Assembly: GCF_963665245.1 (NCBI RefSeq)
Contig: NZ_OY762269.1
Coordinates: 2,300,501 to 2,364,500, forward strand
Source: an uncultured Paludibaculum sp.
GTDB lineage: Bacteria > Acidobacteriota > Terriglobia > Bryobacterales > Bryobacteraceae
Reading direction: 5' to 3'
Length of the DNA stretch: 64,000 nucleotides
Position numbers and translations under genes: made by a program. Position 1 is the first letter of the stretch, and every line of letters begins with the position of its first letter. Shown here in pieces: positions 1 through 9,882 of this stretch. The notes beneath the pieces are model-generated. The model saw only the letters and a list, made by a program, of their open reading frames with translations. It had not been told where the DNA came from and did no database searches.

Positions 1-2
1 CG

Positions 3-1337
3 TACCCGGCGGCGATGATCGGCGCCATCGCACCGGGCACCGGCGACGCCGCGGACGGCATGGCCGTTTCCGCGCAGAATGGCTACCCGCGATCGCTCAT
101 CGATACTTACGGCCTGCGCGTGGGTCCGCGATTTGGCTTCGCCTACGACGTCTTCGGCAACGCGAAGACCGCGGTCCGCGGCGGCATCGGCCTGTTCTAC
201 AATCGGCCCAACATGTCGGACAACTATGTTCTGTTCTCGTCCCAGTTGCCCATCGTCAGCAATCCGACCGTGTACTACTCCACCATGGCCTCGCTGCTCT
301 CGTCGTCTGGCGCTACGTTCCCGCAGGCGGTGAACGGGCTGGATCGCAGCGACAGCCTGCCCAAGGTGATGAACTACAGCTTCAGCGTGCAGCAGGACAT
401 CGGGTTCAAGACGGTTCTGGATGTCGGCTACATCGGTTCGTTGGGCCGCAACCTTCTTTGGCGGCGCAATCTGAATCCCATCCCGCTGGGCGCCAACTTC
501 CAGGCCTCCAATGCGGACCCGTCGAATCCCACTACGCCTCTCGCATCGGCGTTCCTGCGTCCCTTGAAGGGTTACAACGACATCCTGCTGAGCGAGCCGG
601 GCGGTTCGTCGAACTACCATTCCATGCAGGTGACAGCGCGCCGGCGATTCACAAACAGCGTACAGTTCGGTCTGTCTTGGACTTGGTCCAAGGCGATGGA
701 CTACGCCGACTTCGACACCACAGGGGTCAGTGTTCAGGTACCGGTGCGCGTGTGGAACTACGGCCTGGCCAGCTTCGATCGAACTCACATCGTCAAACTC
801 GATTGGGTGTGGAATCTGCCGAAGCTGCCCGTGCAGTCGCGCATCGCCCGCTACGCCCTGCACGACTGGCAACTCTCCGGCATCACCAGTTTCGCCAGCG
901 GATCGCCGCTGGGCATTGGCTATTCCACCACGAATTCATTGGATATCACTGGCTCCGCCACTCAGGGCGCACGCGTCGTCGTCCTGGGCAATCCGGTGCT
1001 GCCGAAGAGCGAGCGTACCTTCTATCGGAACCTCAAGACCGAGATGTTCGCGCGGCCGGCGGTCGGCACGGTGGGCAACGCCGCCACAACACAGATCCGC
1101 GGACCGGGCGTGAACAACTTCGACATGTCGTTGTTCAAGGACTTCCCCATTCGCGAGTCGATGAAACTGCAGTTCCGCGCCGAAGCCTACAACGCCTTCA
1201 ACCACACACAATTCAGCGGCGTGGATACGACCGCCCGCTTCGACGCTTCCGGCAACCAGGTCAACACCAACTTCGGAGCCTTCACGGCGGCGCGTGGACC
1301 GCGCATCATGCAGTTTGCCCTGAGGTTCTACTTCTGA
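3..1337 (+). CDS. TonB-dependent receptor, Oar-like, C-terminal part
   Basis: This is the C-terminal part of an outer-membrane beta-barrel receptor; the frame is open to the window edge, so the start lies upstream. The sequence shows alternating aromatic/polar barrel strands and ends in a phenylalanine (..ALRFYF), the usual C-terminal signature of outer-membrane barrels. The barrel style, with many short strands and the YNAFNHTQF segment near the end, is that of the large acidobacterial Oar/CarboxypepD-reg receptors. An MFS permease starts 5 bp downstream on the same strand, followed by an isomerase and a GH106 enzyme. Uptake of rhamnose-containing oligosaccharides is therefore a reasonable inference from context, but no ligand can be read from the sequence. 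Confidence 0.85.
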   Translation, partial: YPAAMIGAIAPGTGDAADGMAVSAQNGYPRSLIDTYGLRVGPRFGFAYDVFGNAKTAVRGGIGLFYNRPNMSDNYVLFSSQLPIVSNPTVYYSTMASLLSSSGATFPQAVNGLDRSDSLPKVMNYSFSVQQDIGFKTVLDVGYIGSLGRNLLWRRNLNPIPLGANFQASNADPSNPTTPLASAFLRPLKGYNDILLSEPGGSSNYHSMQVTARRRFTNSVQFGLSWTWSKAMDYADFDTTGVSVQVPVRVWNYGLASFDRTHIVKLDWVWNLPKLPVQSRIARYALHDWQLSGITSFASGSPLGIGYSTTNSLDITGSATQGARVVVLGNPVLPKSERTFYRNLKTEMFARPAVGTVGNAATTQIRGPGVNNFDMSLFKDFPIRESMKLQFRAEAYNAFNHTQFSGVDTTARFDASGNQVNTNFGAFTAARGPRIMQFALRFYF

Positions 1338-1342
1338 AACCC

Positions 1343-2554
1343 ATGACCCAATCGCGAGCCTGGCTGCTGTGCGGGCTCCTCTTCTGCGCGACGGCGCTGA
1401 GCTTCCTGGATCGCCAGGTGCTCAGCGTCCTGGCGCCGAATCTCATGGCGGACTTCCACATGTCGAATACGGCGTATTCGCGCGTGGTCTTCGCCTTTGT
1501 TCTGAGCTACACCGTGATGTTCTCCCTGGGTGGCCGTCTGATGGACCGGCTCGGAACGAAACTTGGGCTCGCACTCTCGGTGGGCCTGTGGTCCCTGGCC
1601 AGTGCGGCCCACGCGCTGGCCACCGGCGTCTGGACCTTGGGTGCGTCGCGGTTCTTTCTGGGAGTCGGCGAGGGCGCCTGCTTCCCTGCCGTCACCAAGG
1701 GTGCTGTGGAATGGACTCCACCGGAACAACGCGCTCTCGCCGTGGGGTTCGCCAATGGTGGATCGGCCTTCGGTGCCGTCATCGCGCCACCGCTTACCGC
1801 GTGGGCGGCCGGCTCGCTCGGCTGGCGTGGGGCCTTCCTCGGCACGGCCCTCATCGGCCTGCTTTGGCTGGCGGCCTGGCTCTTCGCCTTTCGCGGTGTC
1901 GAGCTGCCGTCCGCAGGACGTTCGGCCGAGAGAGTCGGCTTCGGTTCACTACTGGCGCGGCCCGAAGTCCGCCGTTTGCTGCTGGCCCGTTTCTTCTTTG
2001 ATCCGGTTTTCTACTTCTACATGTTTTGGATTCCGCAGTACCTGTCCCGCGAACGCGGCCTATCGCTCGCGGAGATCGGCTCACTCACGTGGATCCCCTT
2101 CTTCGCGCTTGGTATTACGAACATCGCCGCCGGCCGTGTCTCCGACATGCTGGTGACACGCGGCTGGACGCCGCGCCGCGCTCGCATGACGATGATGCTC
2201 ATCGCGGCGTTGTTGACCCCGGCCTCCTGGCTGGCCTCCTCCGCACCCACGGCGCCTATCGCCATCGGGCTGATGTCGCTGCTCATGATGGCCCATGGCG
2301 TCTGGATCGCGAACTTCATCACGCTCATCGGCGATACGGTCGCGCCCCGCGAAGTGGGTACGGCCGTCGGATTGACAGGCACGTGCGGTGGCATCGCCGC
2401 GATGCTGTCCAATCTCGTTACCGGTCCCGTCATCGACCACTACTCGTTCGCCCCCGTCTTCCTGGTGTCCGCCATCTTGTACCCCCTCGCTTGGGTCGTT
2501 CTGGCCGCTCGACACCGCCCCCGGCCCCTGGCCGCATTAGGAGAAACCGCATGA
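1343..2554 (+). CDS. MFS permease, hexuronate/sugar-acid (ACS) type
   Basis: Inner-membrane major facilitator of about 403 residues. The start ATG sits 5 bp after the receptor stop, and an earlier in-frame start would run through the receptor gene. Hydrophobic segments fit 12 membrane spans. The N-terminal FLDRQVLSVLAP segment and the loop-2/3 motif GGRLMDRLGTK (GxLaDrxGxk) are typical of the anion:cation symporter group that includes ExuT-like transporters. The stop overlaps the next ATG (ATGA), showing translational coupling with the isomerase-like gene. From context it would import the sugar released by the neighbouring glycosidase; the actual substrate is not shown by sequence. Confidence 0.88.
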   Translation: MTQSRAWLLCGLLFCATALSFLDRQVLSVLAPNLMADFHMSNTAYSRVVFAFVLSYTVMFSLGGRLMDRLGTKLGLALSVGLWSLASAAHALATGVWTLGASRFFLGVGEGACFPAVTKGAVEWTPPEQRALAVGFANGGSAFGAVIAPPLTAWAAGSLGWRGAFLGTALIGLLWLAAWLFAFRGVELPSAGRSAERVGFGSLLARPEVRRLLLARFFFDPVFYFYMFWIPQYLSRERGLSLAEIGSLTWIPFFALGITNIAAGRVSDMLVTRGWTPRRARMTMMLIAALLTPASWLASSAPTAPIAIGLMSLLMMAHGVWIANFITLIGDTVAPREVGTAVGLTGTCGGIAAMLSNLVTGPVIDHYSFAPVFLVSAILYPLAWVVLAARHRPRPLAALGETA

Positions 2555-3996
2555 GAGTCCCTCGCCGCAAACCGCGCACCGCGCGGGTCGGCCTCTTCGG
2601 AGTTGGCTACCACGTCTACTGGAATCAGTTTCCCGGCCTGTTGGATGAGCTCCAGTCGAAGCTGAAGGTCCTGGACGGCAAGATTCGCACGAATGGCGTG
2701 GAAGTCATCAACTTCGGCATTGTCGACAAAGCGCAGGACGCCTACGCCCTGGCCACCCGCCTGAAAGCCGCGGACCTCGACCTGGTGTTCTGCGACATGC
2801 TCACCTATGCGACCTCGGCGACGTTCGGCATCATCGTGCGCAGCCTCGACGTGCCCATCGTGCTGGTGGCTCTGCAGCCGCTGGCCGCGCTCGACTACGC
2901 CAACGCCACCACCTACATGCAACTCGTCAACGACGACTTTTGCTCGGTGCCCGAGTTCACCGGCGTCGCCATCCGCATGGGCAAGCCCGCACCGGAGGTG
3001 ATTCTCGGCACGCTGGAGAACGACCCCGAGGCCGATGGCGAGATCGCCGACTGGTGCGACGTGGCCATGGCCCTCCACTCCGTCCGCCGCGCACGCATCG
3101 GCCACTTCGGTCATCCCATTGAGCACATGCTGGACATGCAGACCGACCAGACCGCGCTTACCGCGGCCTTCGGCTGCCATGTCGTGCAGACCGAAGCCGA
3201 CGACCTGCTGCGTCTGCAGCGTGATGTCACCACGGAAGAGATCGACCGCAAGAAGCAGGAGATCCTGTCGCTCTTCGACACGCCGGATCCGGGCTCCGAC
3301 CCGCTTACCCGCCGCCTGACCGAGGAGCACCTGGACACCGCTGCCCGTGTCGCCGTCACTCTCGACAAGTTCGTCGAGCACCACGAGCTCGACGGTCTTG
3401 CCTATTACTACGAGGGCGAGCCCGGCAGCGAACTCCGCTCCATCGTTACCAATCTGATCGTCGGCAACTCGCTGCTCACGGCGGCCGGCTTTCCCATGTG
3501 CGGCGAGTCCGATCTGAAGACGTGCCTGGCCATGCTGCTGATGGACCGCATCGACATCGGCGGCAGCTTCGCCGAGTTCCATCCCATCGACTTCCGGGAA
3601 GGCTTCGTCCTGGTAGGTCACGACGGCCCGCATCACATCAACATCGCCGACGGTAAACCGGTGCTGCGCAGTCTGACGAAGTATCACGGCAAACCCGGCA
3701 ACGGAGCCAGTGTGGAGTTCCGGATCAAGGACGGGCCCATCACCATGCTCAGCATTGGCTTGAATGCGCAGGGGCGGTTCAAGTTTGTGCTGGCCGAGGG
3801 CCAGAGCGTCCACGGACCCATACCCGCCACCGGTAATACAAATACGCGCGGCTTTTTCGAGCCGGATGTCCGCACCTTCCTCAAGCGCTGGGTGGCCGCC
3901 GGACCCACACACCACTTCGCACTCGGCATTGGGCATCGCGCCCGGACGATGGCGCGCATCGCTTCGGCATTGGGTATCGAGCACGTCACGGTGTAG
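2551..3996 (+). CDS. L-fucose/L-arabinose isomerase-like protein
   Basis: Cytoplasmic protein of about 481 residues resembling the L-fucose/L-arabinose isomerase superfamily. An N-terminal Rossmann-like half (ARVGLFGVGYHVYWNQF) is followed by a C-terminal half with acidic and histidine residues suited to metal binding (FAEFHPIDF, GHDGPHH, HHFALGIGHR). This group interconverts aldose and ketose forms of deoxy or pentose sugars with Mn2+. The ATG overlaps the stop of the MFS gene (ATGA), so the two are one operon, and a GH106 glycosidase follows 46 bp later. Isomerisation of L-rhamnose or a related sugar is plausible but inferred. It is not a typical RhaA by sequence. Confidence 0.8.
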   Translation: MRVPRRKPRTARVGLFGVGYHVYWNQFPGLLDELQSKLKVLDGKIRTNGVEVINFGIVDKAQDAYALATRLKAADLDLVFCDMLTYATSATFGIIVRSLDVPIVLVALQPLAALDYANATTYMQLVNDDFCSVPEFTGVAIRMGKPAPEVILGTLENDPEADGEIADWCDVAMALHSVRRARIGHFGHPIEHMLDMQTDQTALTAAFGCHVVQTEADDLLRLQRDVTTEEIDRKKQEILSLFDTPDPGSDPLTRRLTEEHLDTAARVAVTLDKFVEHHELDGLAYYYEGEPGSELRSIVTNLIVGNSLLTAAGFPMCGESDLKTCLAMLLMDRIDIGGSFAEFHPIDFREGFVLVGHDGPHHINIADGKPVLRSLTKYHGKPGNGASVEFRIKDGPITMLSIGLNAQGRFKFVLAEGQSVHGPIPATGNTNTRGFFEPDVRTFLKRWVAAGPTHHFALGIGHRARTMARIASALGIEHVTV

Positions 3997-4042
3997 CCGC
4001 CATGCTCTTCGTCGCTAACAGCAGTTCCCGGGAGAACCACGT

Positions 4043-7000
4043 ATGAAATCTCCGATCCTCGTATTGAGTGCCCTTTCCGCCGCGGCGATGTGGGCGCAGA
4101 CGCAGCCGGCTCCGTCTCTGGAGCAGGGCTTCCGCAACCCGCCCCGCATGGCCCGGCCCGACGTCTACTGGCTCTGGATGAACGGGTTCGTCGATCCACC
4201 TTCCGCGCAGAAAGACCTGCAGGCCATGAAGGACATGGGCTTCGGCGGTCTGCTCCTGTTTGACATGGGCGCGGGCGGTGACAAGAATGCGCGGCCTCCG
4301 GCGGGCCCGGCATTCCTGAGTCCCGAATGGATGGCGCAGATGAAAACGTCGGTGGACCAGGCGCGCTCTCTGGGCCTGCCGGTTGACTTCTCTGTGATCA
4401 GCAGTTGGGACCTGGGTGGTCATTGGATCGAGCCGCGCCACGCCAGCATGGGGCTCTACCCGACCGAGACCACTGTGGAAGGTGGCAAGGCCGTCGATGT
4501 GTTGCTGCCGTTCCCCATGGCAACTCCGGCCGCGCCAAAGGGGCCGGACGGCAAGCCCGCCTTCTGGCGTGACGTCGCCGTCATGGCTGTGAAGGATGCC
4601 AAGCGCAGCCCCGGCCATGAACTCGTCCTCCGTCTGGAGCCGAATCGCATCCACAATCTGAAAGAGGCGATCCTCGACAACGGCGACGCCAAGGCTCCGC
4701 CAGACCTGGCCGCCACCATGACCCCGACGCGCGAATTCAGCCTGGCCGTCTCCACCACCGGCTCGCGTGAGGAGGATTTTCACGAGGTTCTGCGCGGCAC
4801 GCTCGAGCCTGGTCCGGGCCCGAAGAAGTTTGTGCTGCCATCCGGCACGCGGGGGCAGTACATCCGCCTACGCCTGCTTAGCGGGCACGAAGCCGCGAAG
4901 CCGCGCTGGACGCTGGGCGAGTTCTCGCTCTACAACGACGACGGCGTGAATGTGGCGGCAGCTCGAGCCGGCAATCGCTACAGCAACGGCGCGCTGGTGG
5001 TGCACGGCCCCACGCCCCTCGGCTACGACGGCGCATGGAATGTCGACAACATCAACGATGCCAGCACGACGGGTCCGGGTGGGGTGTTCTCCTCGGCCGG
5101 TCTGCCTCCTTTTGTCTTTCAGGCTGCCTCTGAACTTATCGATGTTTCGCGATATGTCGATGCACAGGGCCGCCTCCATTGGACCGCGCCGCCCGGCCAT
5201 TGGACCATCCTTCGGTTCGTTTGCATGAATACGGGGGAACGTCTGAAGGTGCCCAGCCCCAACTCCGATGGCTGGGCGACCGACCATCTCAGCGCCGAAG
5301 CCACGCGCGCCCACATGGACTACGTCATCGCCCGTCTGAAGGAGACGTTCGGCGACCTCGGCAAGAGCGGCATCGGCAACCTGTACCTGGCCAGCTACGA
5401 GGTTCGCGGACCCGTCTGGTCGCCCACCTTCACGCAGGAATTCCAGCGCCGCCGCGGCTACGCCATGGAACCGTATCTGCCCGCCGTCTTCGGCGCCCGT
5501 GTCGGTACGGAGGATCAGACCGAGCGTTTTCTCTTCGACTACCGGAAGACGCTCAGCGAGGTCCTGATCGATGCCTACTACGTCGCCGCCCGCGATGCCG
5601 CCCACAAGGCTGGTCTCACTATCAAGTCGGAGGCCGGCGGGCCCGGGCCGCCCATCCACAACGTGCCGGTCGATGCCTTGTCAGCCAACAATGCTGTCGA
5701 TGACATCCAGGGCGAATTCTGGCCCTGGTGGCCGGATGTCAGTGGTCTCTGGGTGGTCAAGGAAACCGCGTCCGCCGGCCATCTCTACAACAAACCGCGC
5801 GTCAACCTGGAGTCGTTCACGTCGTTCGAAGAGTGGCGCGAAGGCCCGCAGGACATCAAATGGAGCGCCGACCGCGTCTTCGTCGAAGGCGGCAACCACT
5901 TCGTCTGGCACACCTGGGCGCACAACGCTCCGCAGGCCGGCCAACCCGGCTGGGCCTATGTCGCCGGCACGCACGTCAATCGCAACGTCACCTGGTGGCC
6001 AAAGGTGAAGCCCTTTATCGACTACCTGTCGCGCTCCTCCTACCTGCTGCAGAGCGGCGAGTTCGTCGCCGATATCCTCTACTACTACGGCGACGGCGGC
6101 TACAAGTTCATCCCGCCGCGCCATCTCGATCCGGCGGGATATGACTATGACGTCACCAACTCCGACGTCATTGTGAACCGCCTCACAGTGAAGGACGGCC
6201 GGCTCAGTGTGCCGAACGGCCCCAGTTATGCCGTGCTCGTCCTGCCTGACCTGCCCGAGGCCAACCCGGCGGTCCTCGCCAAGATTGAACAGTTAACCGC
6301 CGCCGGAGCGATCGTGGTTGGACCCAAGCCGAGCCACGCCGTCGGCCTCGAAGGCTACCCGGCCAGCGACGCCAAAGTCCGCATGCTGGCTGATCAGCTT
6401 TGGGGGCCGGGTACTCCGGCGCCCAGTGGAGACCGGGCCCACGGCAAGGGCCGCGTCATCTGGGGCAAGCCGCTGAAAGACATCCTGGCGTCGATGAGGA
6501 TCGCGCCGGACTTCAGCGCACCCGACACGTTGGACTTCATCCACCGCCGCGCTGGCGACGCCGATATCTACTTCGTTCGAAATACAACGACGAAGCCGGT
6601 CACCGCTGCCGCGAAGTTCCGCGTGCCCCAACGCGTACCGGAGCTGTGGGACGCTGTCAGCGCGGAAATGTCCGACGCACGCGACTACACTGCCTCCGCG
6701 CAGTCCGTCGAAGTGCCGCTCCAACTCGATCGCAATGGCTCGACCTTTGTGATCTTCCGCCGTCCGGCCAGAGCCGGCCGAGTCACCTCCACGCCGCCCG
6801 CACAGCGCGAACTCCTGACGCTGACTGGTCCCTGGACCGTCGACTTCGACAAGGACCTCGGCGCGCCCCCGTCCATCCAGTTGACGAAGCTAGACTCGTG
6901 GACCGAGAACACCAATACGGGCGTGAAATACTTTGCCGGCTCCGCCCGCTACCACCAGGTCTTTCAACTGCCCGCGGGCACGGCAGGCAGATCAGGCAAG

Positions 7001-7309
7001 GTCCTCCTCGATCTTGGCGACCTGTGGACCATCGGCCAAGCCTGGCTCAACGGCAAACCACTGGGCATTCTGTGGACGGCGCCCTTCCGCGTCGATTGCA
7101 CCTCGGCGTTGAAAGACGGCGCGAACGAGCTGGTCGTGGAGGTCACTAACACCTGGTACAACCGCCTGGTGGGCGACTCGCATCTGCCCGCGGCGCAGCG
7201 CATCACGCGTACGAACATCACGACGTCGGGCCAGAGGCCCTGGTCGGAGTTGACGCCGCTCCGCTCGGGTCTCTTCGGGCCTGTGCGGCTGGTCGCCCAG
7301 GATCATTGA
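4043..7309 (+). CDS. secreted alpha-L-rhamnosidase-like glycoside hydrolase, GH106 type
   Basis: Large exported glycosidase of 1088 residues. Residues 1 to about 18 form a signal peptide ending near AMWAQ. The family look is clear early on: RPDVYWLWMNGFV followed by LQAMKDMGFGGLLLFDMG, the start of the catalytic barrel in GH106-type proteins. The last 130 residues form a galactose-binding-like sandwich (DLGDLWTIGQAWLNG, VEVTNTWYNRLVGD). GH106 enzymes release terminal L-rhamnose from polysaccharides and glycosides; activity on a particular substrate is not shown. A strong GGGAGAA ribosome site precedes the ATG. The 3' end overlaps the convergent gene by 7 bp. It closes the receptor-permease-isomerase block. 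Confidence 0.9.
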   Translation: MKSPILVLSALSAAAMWAQTQPAPSLEQGFRNPPRMARPDVYWLWMNGFVDPPSAQKDLQAMKDMGFGGLLLFDMGAGGDKNARPPAGPAFLSPEWMAQMKTSVDQARSLGLPVDFSVISSWDLGGHWIEPRHASMGLYPTETTVEGGKAVDVLLPFPMATPAAPKGPDGKPAFWRDVAVMAVKDAKRSPGHELVLRLEPNRIHNLKEAILDNGDAKAPPDLAATMTPTREFSLAVSTTGSREEDFHEVLRGTLEPGPGPKKFVLPSGTRGQYIRLRLLSGHEAAKPRWTLGEFSLYNDDGVNVAAARAGNRYSNGALVVHGPTPLGYDGAWNVDNINDASTTGPGGVFSSAGLPPFVFQAASELIDVSRYVDAQGRLHWTAPPGHWTILRFVCMNTGERLKVPSPNSDGWATDHLSAEATRAHMDYVIARLKETFGDLGKSGIGNLYLASYEVRGPVWSPTFTQEFQRRRGYAMEPYLPAVFGARVGTEDQTERFLFDYRKTLSEVLIDAYYVAARDAAHKAGLTIKSEAGGPGPPIHNVPVDALSANNAVDDIQGEFWPWWPDVSGLWVVKETASAGHLYNKPRVNLESFTSFEEWREGPQDIKWSADRVFVEGGNHFVWHTWAHNAPQAGQPGWAYVAGTHVNRNVTWWPKVKPFIDYLSRSSYLLQSGEFVADILYYYGDGGYKFIPPRHLDPAGYDYDVTNSDVIVNRLTVKDGRLSVPNGPSYAVLVLPDLPEANPAVLAKIEQLTAAGAIVVGPKPSHAVGLEGYPASDAKVRMLADQLWGPGTPAPSGDRAHGKGRVIWGKPLKDILASMRIAPDFSAPDTLDFIHRRAGDADIYFVRNTTTKPVTAAAKFRVPQRVPELWDAVSAEMSDARDYTASAQSVEVPLQLDRNGSTFVIFRRPARAGRVTSTPPAQRELLTLTGPWTVDFDKDLGAPPSIQLTKLDSWTENTNTGVKYFAGSARYHQVFQLPAGTAGRSGKVLLDLGDLWTIGQAWLNGKPLGILWTAPFRVDCTSALKDGANELVVEVTNTWYNRLVGDSHLPAAQRITRTNITTSGQRPWSELTPLRSGLFGPVRLVAQDH

Positions 7310-9768
7310 TCCAGCAGTTCCACCTTCACCGTCGCCGTGCAGGTGGCCGACTCTCCAGGGTTGCGATACATCGCATCGGCGGTGATGGTGAAGTTGCCAG
7401 TCGTAGCCCTGGGCGCGTCGACCGAGTAGGAGCTTGACCCGTAGCCGTTCGCGCCGGCTCGCTGCGTGCCCGCATATAGACCGGTCGGGAAGAAACAGTG
7501 GGTATCGCCCGAGTTCTGCACGTTGATGCGGATCCGCTGCGTTCCGCGCCGGTTCTCCGGGTTCTCGAAGAACACGGTCAACTGCGCCGATGCCTGGTGG
7601 GGACTCTGGCCGCCGCCAGGATTCGGGATCGAGACCATGCTGGCCGTGATCGTACCGTCCCACGTGCCGGGTCCGCTCTTGTGGAAGTCGATCGACGCGC
7701 TGGCCAGCCCATCCGTGGCCGACCTCACATAGGGCGCACCCACCCGCGCCATCGGCGTCATGCCCTGATTCGAGTGCGTCGCGAAGGGCTCCACAATGGC
7801 GTTCCCGATGAAGACGTCCGCGGTCTTGGTCCCCACGTCCACTGACAGGTCGTCGGAATAGACCGGGCCCGTCGTCGGCTCCTCCGCGCCGCGCGGAATG
7901 TTGATGCCCGCCCGGAACGGGCACGATGACTTCAGCAGGCTGCCCTTCGCCATCTCCGCATCCTCGTGGAATACGAAGTTCAGAACATAGGGTGCGATGC
8001 ACAGCGTCTCCGGACCTGGCTTAATGCCCATCAGATAATAGTCGTCCTGGCCGAACGGCTGAGATGTGGCGAACTGCAGGCGACTGCGGCCGGGCACCAC
8101 GCCGCTGTTTGGATTCGAGGCCGTGCCCGGACCGTTGAGCTTGGGGAACACCAATTGCAAGTCGCACTGACCCACCTGAACCGAGTCGAAGGGCTGAAAG
8201 TTGCCGGCCGCTTCGGCGGCCTTGGCGATTTGCACATCCATGTCGTGGTTCTCCAACTTCAGGAAGGCCTGGATGTACTTCTGAGCCGTCGCCGTGGGGA
8301 CACCCTTGATTTTGAACTGGTTGGCTAAGGACTTGGCTTCCTGTTTCTCCAGATAGTCGGCGACCGCATCCGCCGAGGTCTCCTGCGACATCATCGCCTT
8401 GATCGCGACTTTCGTCGCCTCGCTTTCCGTCCGCGCGTGGGGGATCAATTTCGGCGACGCGTCAAACCGGTCCAGCCGGATGGGCGCCACCAGGCACGTT
8501 GCCTCCAGCACGTTCAGCCACGACTGAATCTTCTTCAGCGCCGCGCCCAGGGCCTTCTTCGCTAGCTGCTTCTTCACCCAAGCCTGGATCTGCGCGTCGG
8601 TCCCTTCCGGAGCACCCTTCGAAGTGAGGAAGTCGGACAGCATTTCGGTGGCGGCCGCTTCCGTCTTCTTCTTGATCGAGACCGTCTTGCAGAGCGGAAC
8701 CAGCGGCCGCGTAAGGCGGATACAGGTGCCGGCGTCGCGTTCAGAATCCGCGCCCCGCGTCAGGCTGTTCACCTTCACGACGCCCGGCGTCGTGCCGAGC
8801 TGCAGCAACGATTGAGCCGCGTTGAACTGCAGGGCTGCCAACTCGACAAAGTCCTGCCGGGTCACGGTGACGCTGGTTGAACCGGAGTTGTCCGCCGTGT
8901 CGGCGCCCCAGTACAACGTGCCCGTGCCACCGGCGGCCACATCGTTGGCGGCCTTCCGAAGCAAGGCTTCCTGCGCGGACATGAAGGTTGTAATCGAATC
9001 GACGAAGCCACCCTGGCCATTGGCGCGGAGAGCCGCATAGGACTCCTGCACTGTCGCCGACAACGAGTCCAGAGATCTTCGGAACTCGGCCACCGCGTCA
9101 CCGCTGTACTGCAGCGGAGTGATTGTCAGGGGTACGCTGCCGGTGGAAGTGCCGTCCGTCAACAGCGCACTGAGCTGGAACGTACCGGTGCGGTAGCCGC
9201 TGTCCAAATCCACGTCCAGCCAGTAAGGCGCCAAGGCGTAGATCGTGCCGTCCGAGTTCGAATTGTAGACCTGTACGGCTCGCTTCTCGCCGTCGGCGGC
9301 GGTCAGCACCAGGAAGTCGACCCGCGACGGGTCTGCCAGATTGTCGAACTTCGCTGCTAATAGCTGGCCGGGGCTCAGCGACGATGGGCCTACCGATGAA
9401 CCCCTTCCGGCCGCCACCAGCATCGGCTGGCCCACGGCGATCTGAATGGACTCCGACTGCGGGCCGCACGCATTCGTCGCCATCAGCGTCAGTGCCTGGC
9501 TATTCACGAGATCGAGCGTCAGACTGCCACTGGCCGGCAATCCTTTGTCACCGCCGGAGAGCGTGATCGACGCCGCTCCTTCCACGTCCCAGTTCAAGCT
9601 GACCTTGCCTGCGAAGGGTAGAGTCCTGGTGGAAGCAGTGAAGCTTTGAATGATTGGTACCGCACACACGGAGGATTGTCCGGACGCAGCCCGCCCCGGC
9701 GTCTGAGCCTCCGCTGGAATTCCACTAAATGAGTAGACACAAAACAGCCATCCCATCGCCCAGCGCAT
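7303..9768 (-). CDS. large secreted protein with N-terminal Ig-like domain, function unknown
   Basis: I do not recognise a functional family. The 821-residue product starts with a signal peptide (cleavage near GIPAEAQ). A beta-rich Ig-like domain at about residues 35-115 (KVSLNWDVEGAASITLSGG) is followed by an IPT-like beta region to about 220, a long helical middle rich in Lys/Ala/Gln, and a beta-rich C-terminal part. The LSPGQLLAAKFDNL segment and the surrounding layout resemble the large cell-surface or secreted proteins common in Solibacteres. The gene follows the peroxidase gene on the same strand, separated by a hairpin, and ends against GH106. An extracellular role is inferred from the signal peptide only. 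Confidence 0.7.
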   Translation of the reverse strand: MRWAMGWLFCVYSFSGIPAEAQTPGRAASGQSSVCAVPIIQSFTASTRTLPFAGKVSLNWDVEGAASITLSGGDKGLPASGSLTLDLVNSQALTLMATNACGPQSESIQIAVGQPMLVAAGRGSSVGPSSLSPGQLLAAKFDNLADPSRVDFLVLTAADGEKRAVQVYNSNSDGTIYALAPYWLDVDLDSGYRTGTFQLSALLTDGTSTGSVPLTITPLQYSGDAVAEFRRSLDSLSATVQESYAALRANGQGGFVDSITTFMSAQEALLRKAANDVAAGGTGTLYWGADTADNSGSTSVTVTRQDFVELAALQFNAAQSLLQLGTTPGVVKVNSLTRGADSERDAGTCIRLTRPLVPLCKTVSIKKKTEAAATEMLSDFLTSKGAPEGTDAQIQAWVKKQLAKKALGAALKKIQSWLNVLEATCLVAPIRLDRFDASPKLIPHARTESEATKVAIKAMMSQETSADAVADYLEKQEAKSLANQFKIKGVPTATAQKYIQAFLKLENHDMDVQIAKAAEAAGNFQPFDSVQVGQCDLQLVFPKLNGPGTASNPNSGVVPGRSRLQFATSQPFGQDDYYLMGIKPGPETLCIAPYVLNFVFHEDAEMAKGSLLKSSCPFRAGINIPRGAEEPTTGPVYSDDLSVDVGTKTADVFIGNAIVEPFATHSNQGMTPMARVGAPYVRSATDGLASASIDFHKSGPGTWDGTITASMVSIPNPGGGQSPHQASAQLTVFFENPENRRGTQRIRINVQNSGDTHCFFPTGLYAGTQRAGANGYGSSSYSVDAPRATTGNFTITADAMYRNPGESATCTATVKVELLDQ

Positions 9769-9827
9769 AGGGCATTTTAGTCGTGGCCGGGCGAATTCAC
9801 CAAGAGGTTTTTGTGCCGCTTTGGTAC

Positions 9828-9861
9828 TGGGGTCTCCATGCTCCGCTGGCCGGAGACCCCA
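9828..9861. terminator. hairpin between peroxidase and secreted-protein genes
   Basis: Perfect 10-bp inverted repeat (TGGGGTCTCC / GGAGACCCCA) around a 14-nt loop, located just downstream of the peroxidase stop on the minus strand. There is no clear T-run, so this may be a Rho-assisted terminator or an mRNA-stabilising hairpin rather than a classic intrinsic terminator. Confidence 0.45.
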
Positions 9862-9882
9862 ATAGCAGCGTCGTCGTGCGGC

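Noticed and set aside
458..1342. N-terminal 295-codon extension of the MFS frame
   Set aside because: It is the antiphase shadow of the TonB receptor gene; the MFS ATG at 1343 has the proper hydrophobic start.
2440..3984. 514-codon minus-strand frame over the isomerase-like gene
   Set aside because: Antisense shadow; Gly/Val/His-rich composition typical of reverse-strand reading of high-G+C genes.
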